NCBI GenBank assembly: GCA_937868025.1
Contig: CALMLJ010000107.1
Coordinates: 1 to 9,204 of the forward strand
Source: an uncultured Acidimicrobiaceae bacterium
GTDB lineage: Bacteria > Actinomycetota > Acidimicrobiia > Acidimicrobiales > Microtrichaceae
Reading direction: 5' to 3'
DNA length: 9,204 bases
In this document: piece by piece, positions 7,601-9,204 of the stretch
Layout: each line of letters begins with the position of its first letter
Numbering within the stretch: the stretch's first letter is position 1
The notes under the pieces: generated by a model
What the model was told of the DNA's origin: nothing
Databases searched by the model: none
What the model saw: the letters and a program-made list of their open reading frames with translations, nothing else
Made by a program: the position numbers and the translations under genes

Positions 7601-8439
7601 CGTTCGAACACCCGGTGCTGCTCGGCGGCCGACAACCGGGCGAACAGGGGGAACACCTCGGTGCCGGGCAGGTTCAGGTCGCCGAGCGCTGCCGCCGCGT
7701 CGCGGATCTCGCGTTCGCCCGAGCAGAACACGAGGATGTCACCGTCGACTTCGCGGCGGAGCTCCTCCACCGCGTCGCAAATGCCTTCGACCTGGTCCTT
7801 CGGGCCGGCGGGATCGTCGGGGTCGTCGAGGGGGCGGTACCGGACCTCGACGGGGAAGGTGCGTCCCTCGACCTCGATGATCGGAGCGCCGTCGAAGTGC
7901 TCGCTGAAGCGGGCCGTGTCGATCGTCGCCGAGGTGATGATCAGCTTCAGGTCGGGCCGGCGGGGGAGGAGCTGGCGGAGATACCCGAGCAGGAAGTCGA
8001 TGTTGAGCGACCGCTCGTGGGCCTCGTCGATGATGATCGTGTCGTACTTCTGCAGTTCCCGGTCTCGTTGGATCTCGGCGAGCAGGATGCCGTCGGTCAT
8101 CACCTTGATGCGGGTGTCGGCGCCGACCTCGTCGTTGAATCGCACCTTGTAGCCAACCGCCTGGCCGACCTCGGAACCGAGCTCCTCGGCGACGCGTTCG
8201 GCGATCGATCGCGCGGCGATGCGACGAGGTTGGGTGTGACCGATCCAACCGCCCCGGCCCGTGGTGGCGTCCTTCGCCCCGCGCCCGGCCTCGAGGCAGA
8301 GCTTCGGGAGTTGTGTGCTCTTGCCCGAACCGGTCTCGCCGGCCACGACGAGCACCTGGTGCGCGCCAATCGCCGCGACGAGGTCGTCGCGTCGTTCGCT
8401 GATCGGGAGATCAGGCGGGTAGGTGATGGCCGGTTCCAC
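4648..8439 (-). CDS. hrpA: ATP-dependent DEAH-box RNA helicase HrpA
   Basis: A full-length HrpA helicase of 1263 residues (E. coli HrpA is about 1300). It is an ATP-driven 3'-5' RNA helicase; in E. coli it has been linked to mRNA processing and to rescue of stalled or collided ribosomes. Motifs in order: Walker A GETGSGKST (34-42), motif Ia TQPRRIAA (69-76), DEAH (138-141), SAT (170-172), motif V TNVAETSLTVPGI (290-302) and motif VI QRSGRCGR (337-344). The helicase-associated HA2 region (about 400-500) and an OB-like segment with GARQARF and NPPNWVMAGELVET (about 610-642) follow. The long C-terminal part (about 690-1260) matches the DUF3418 region found in HrpA and absent from HrpB. An Arg/Asp/Gly-rich stretch at about 583-607 appears inserted compared with E. 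coli HrpA. Start is GTG (complement of 8437-8439), without a recognisable ribosome binding site. Its stop codon overlaps that of the convergent TIMP-like gene. Confidence 0.96.
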   Translation of the reverse strand: MEPAITYPPDLPISERRDDLVAAIGAHQVLVVAGETGSGKSTQLPKLCLEAGRGAKDATTGRGGWIGHTQPRRIAARSIAERVAEELGSEVGQAVGYKVRFNDEVGADTRIKVMTDGILLAEIQRDRELQKYDTIIIDEAHERSLNIDFLLGYLRQLLPRRPDLKLIITSATIDTARFSEHFDGAPIIEVEGRTFPVEVRYRPLDDPDDPAGPKDQVEGICDAVEELRREVDGDILVFCSGEREIRDAAAALGDLNLPGTEVFPLFARLSAAEQHRVFERHAGRRIVLATNVAETSLTVPGIRSVIDPGTARISRYSYRTKVQRLPIEDISQASANQRSGRCGRIGPGIAVRLYDEEDFEARPEFTEPEIRRTNLASVILQMANLGLGDVASFPFVDPPADRNIRDGIALLEELGAVDPDQYGTRKWLTTLGRRLVRMPVDPRLGRMVIEAGTNGCLHEVMVITAGMSIQDPRERPFDHRTQADQQHVRFNHPDSDFLSYVNLWNYLGEQRRERSSNQFRKMCRNEFLNYNRIREWQDIYEQLRRATKQLGFKPNTVPAKPDAVHLSLLSGLLSHIGMKDTPEKGREPRTRDGGRDGREQRDRRGTREYIGARQARFTIAPGSVLAKNPPNWVMAGELVETNRLWARTATRIDPAWVERLGEHLAKYTYSEPWWDRERGAAMTHERVTIYGLTLVSGRRVPVARVDPEMARDLFIHHALVEGDWDTHHKFMDRNAVVAGEAERLEARARRGDLIVENQAIFDFYDQRLPDQVTTGAAFNQWWKDERRANGKLLDLTLDDLLADDAHAAVDPHAFPEVWHYGAHDLPITYEFDPTSEADGATITIDAGIVGQLEPAAFDWNVPGFRDDLVDALIRSLPKQLRKLFVPVPETVAVIGERITPDNGPVLESVRRELNRLITEPLPVDAFDLDALPKHLRPSFRIVDTDGRELAIGRDLRALAKQVHAEATAIVATVDTGLEQRGLRTWTFGDLPRTVERNVNGRVITAYPALADDGDSAAIVACTSSDEQIATMWAGTRRLVRLAMPAPARQVDSLLDQRTKNAMAQSPVQPKVDWYNDIIGCALDHLIAGAGGPVWTEAAFERLVDAVRDRLHDTLVSVTASAAKLIALHSSIRRTLDQLVAAPMASAVTDVREHLDRLVYEGVLTGVGFAKLDDIDRYLRAIERRLANLPNNPKRDADLMERCRKLEAEYENLAETVSPSDDLEALAWALEEFRVSSFAQQLRTPIPVSEKRIRNEIHRLARGL

Positions 8440-8448
8440 GAGGGTTCA

Positions 8449-8454
8449 AGGCTA
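8449..8454 (-). promoter_or_regulatory. Possible -10 box (TAGCCT) for hrpA
   Basis: Reading the minus strand, TAGCCT fits TANNNT and lies nine bases before the hrpA GTG. The transcript would start only a few bases before the start codon, matching the absence of a Shine-Dalgarno sequence. I see no clear -35 hexamer, so this is tentative. Confidence 0.25.
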
Positions 8455-8491
8455 CGGCGTGCGATCATCTCCCGAGAATCGATTGTTTCCC

Positions 8492-8498
8492 GGAGGAG
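8492..8498 (+). promoter_or_regulatory. Strong ribosome binding site for the DUF2855 gene
   Basis: GGAGGAG contains a full GGAGG core, six bases before GTG 8503. It is the clearest Shine-Dalgarno sequence in the window. It decides the start at 8503 over the nearby GTG at 8498, which is in another frame and inside the site itself. Confidence 0.8.
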
Positions 8499-8502
8499 TG
8501 CC

Positions 8503-9204
8503 GTGCAGAACGCAGTGTTGGAAGTGGACCGGACGGCGAACGAAACGACCCGGGTGGTGCACCAGGAGTTGGGCGAGTTGGGCGACGGGCAGGTGCGACT
8601 GCGGATCGACCGATTCGCGCTGACCGCCAACAACATCACCTACGCCGGGGTCGGCGACCTGCTGGGGTACTGGGACTTCTTCCCGAGTGGCGCAGACGGC
8701 TGGGGTCGGGTGCCGGCGATGGGATGGGCCGAGGTGGTCGAGTCACGTGTCGACGGCATCGACGTCGGCGGTCGCTACTACGGGTGGTTCCCGATGGCCG
8801 GCTACGTCGATCTCGCTGCGACGCCGACGTCGGACGGCCTTCGCGACGACGGGGCCCATCGTGCCGCGCACGCGCCGGTGTACCGGAGCTATGTCGAGCA
8901 ATCCCGTGACCCGATGCTCGTGGGGACCGACCTCGGTCCCGAGTTGGGTGTCGATCACATCGCCGAGATCGAGGAGCGGCACGCGTTGCTGCGTGGGTTG
9001 ATGATGACGGGGTTCTTGCTCGACGAGTTCGTCGCTGGGCTGCCTGACGGCCCGCCCGAGCAGGTGCTCGTCCTGTCGGCGTCGTCGAAGACGGGCATCG
9101 CGCTCGCGACCCGGGCGGCGGCTCGGGGAGCGTCGGTCGTTGTCGGTCTGACGTCGGGTCGAAACGTCGAGTTCGTGCGGTCGCTCGGGTGCTACGGCCA
9201 GGTG
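8503..9204 (+). CDS. DUF2855 family protein, 3' end outside window
   Basis: The frame runs open from GTG 8503 to the last base, giving 234 residues; DUF2855 proteins are about 360 long, so roughly the final third is missing. The start follows a strong GGAGGAG site. Features that match the family are an N-terminal segment with LTANNITYAGVGD (40-52), YWDFFP (56-61), WGRVPAMGWAEVVES (67-81) and the hallmark LSASSKTGIALA (191-202), followed by a Rossmann-like pattern (RGASVVVGLTS, 208-218). The arrangement recalls medium-chain dehydrogenase/reductase (quinone oxidoreductase-like) proteins: a GroES-like start and then a nucleotide-binding half. No substrate or reaction is established for the family to my knowledge, so I assign no enzyme activity. 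It diverges from hrpA across 63 bases; nothing in the sequence ties the two functionally. Confidence 0.85.
   Translation, partial: MQNAVLEVDRTANETTRVVHQELGELGDGQVRLRIDRFALTANNITYAGVGDLLGYWDFFPSGADGWGRVPAMGWAEVVESRVDGIDVGGRYYGWFPMAGYVDLAATPTSDGLRDDGAHRAAHAPVYRSYVEQSRDPMLVGTDLGPELGVDHIAEIEERHALLRGLMMTGFLLDEFVAGLPDGPPEQVLVLSASSKTGIALATRAAARGASVVVGLTSGRNVEFVRSLGCYGQV

Noticed and set aside
4669..8152. Plus-strand open frames opposite hrpA
   Set aside because: They are shadows of a clear 1263-residue helicase with all motifs intact on the minus strand.
8687..9001. Open frame within the DUF2855 gene in another frame
   Set aside because: The frame from 8503 has a strong ribosome binding site, family motifs and no stop to the window end.

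Overview
This is a GC-rich, gene-dense stretch of bacterial chromosome. It has no RNA genes, insertion sequences or CRISPR arrays that I can see. Frequent GTG starts, very short intergenic gaps, a TANNNT -10 box placed so that transcription would begin at the start codon, and the protein styles all suggest a high-GC actinobacterium. An Acidimicrobiia-type lineage is my best guess, by inference only.

Bases 1-2785 hold a tightly packed sulfate/thiosulfate ABC importer operon on the + strand. It runs cysT (permease, 5' end outside the window), cysW (second permease, overlapping cysT by 8 bases) and cysA (ATPase, 17 bases after cysW). The periplasmic binding protein is not in the window. CysA carries an unusual aspartate-rich C-terminal tail. 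A 96-base gap with two GC-rich inverted repeats follows, probably the end of the operon.

Bases 2882-4651 hold the most interesting part. The first gene encodes a membrane-anchored zinc metalloprotease of matrixin type (HExxHxxGxxH plus Met-turn). The second, directly downstream and with its own apparent leaderless promoter, encodes a secreted, C-terminally anchored protein that looks like the N-terminal domain of animal TIMPs, the tissue inhibitors of matrix metalloproteinases. Its predicted mature N-terminus is Cys-Ser-Cys, and its four cysteines fall at mature positions 1, 3, 71 and 98, almost the spacing of the first two TIMP disulfides. A matrixin beside a TIMP-like protein, both predicted to face the cell exterior, suggests a bacterial protease/inhibitor pair.

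Bases 4648-8439 (- strand) encode a full-length HrpA-type DEAH-box RNA helicase, convergent with the TIMP-like gene; the two stop codons share one CTAG. A 63-base divergent spacer follows, then the first 234 codons of a DUF2855 family protein (+ strand) with a strong ribosome binding site, cut by the window end.
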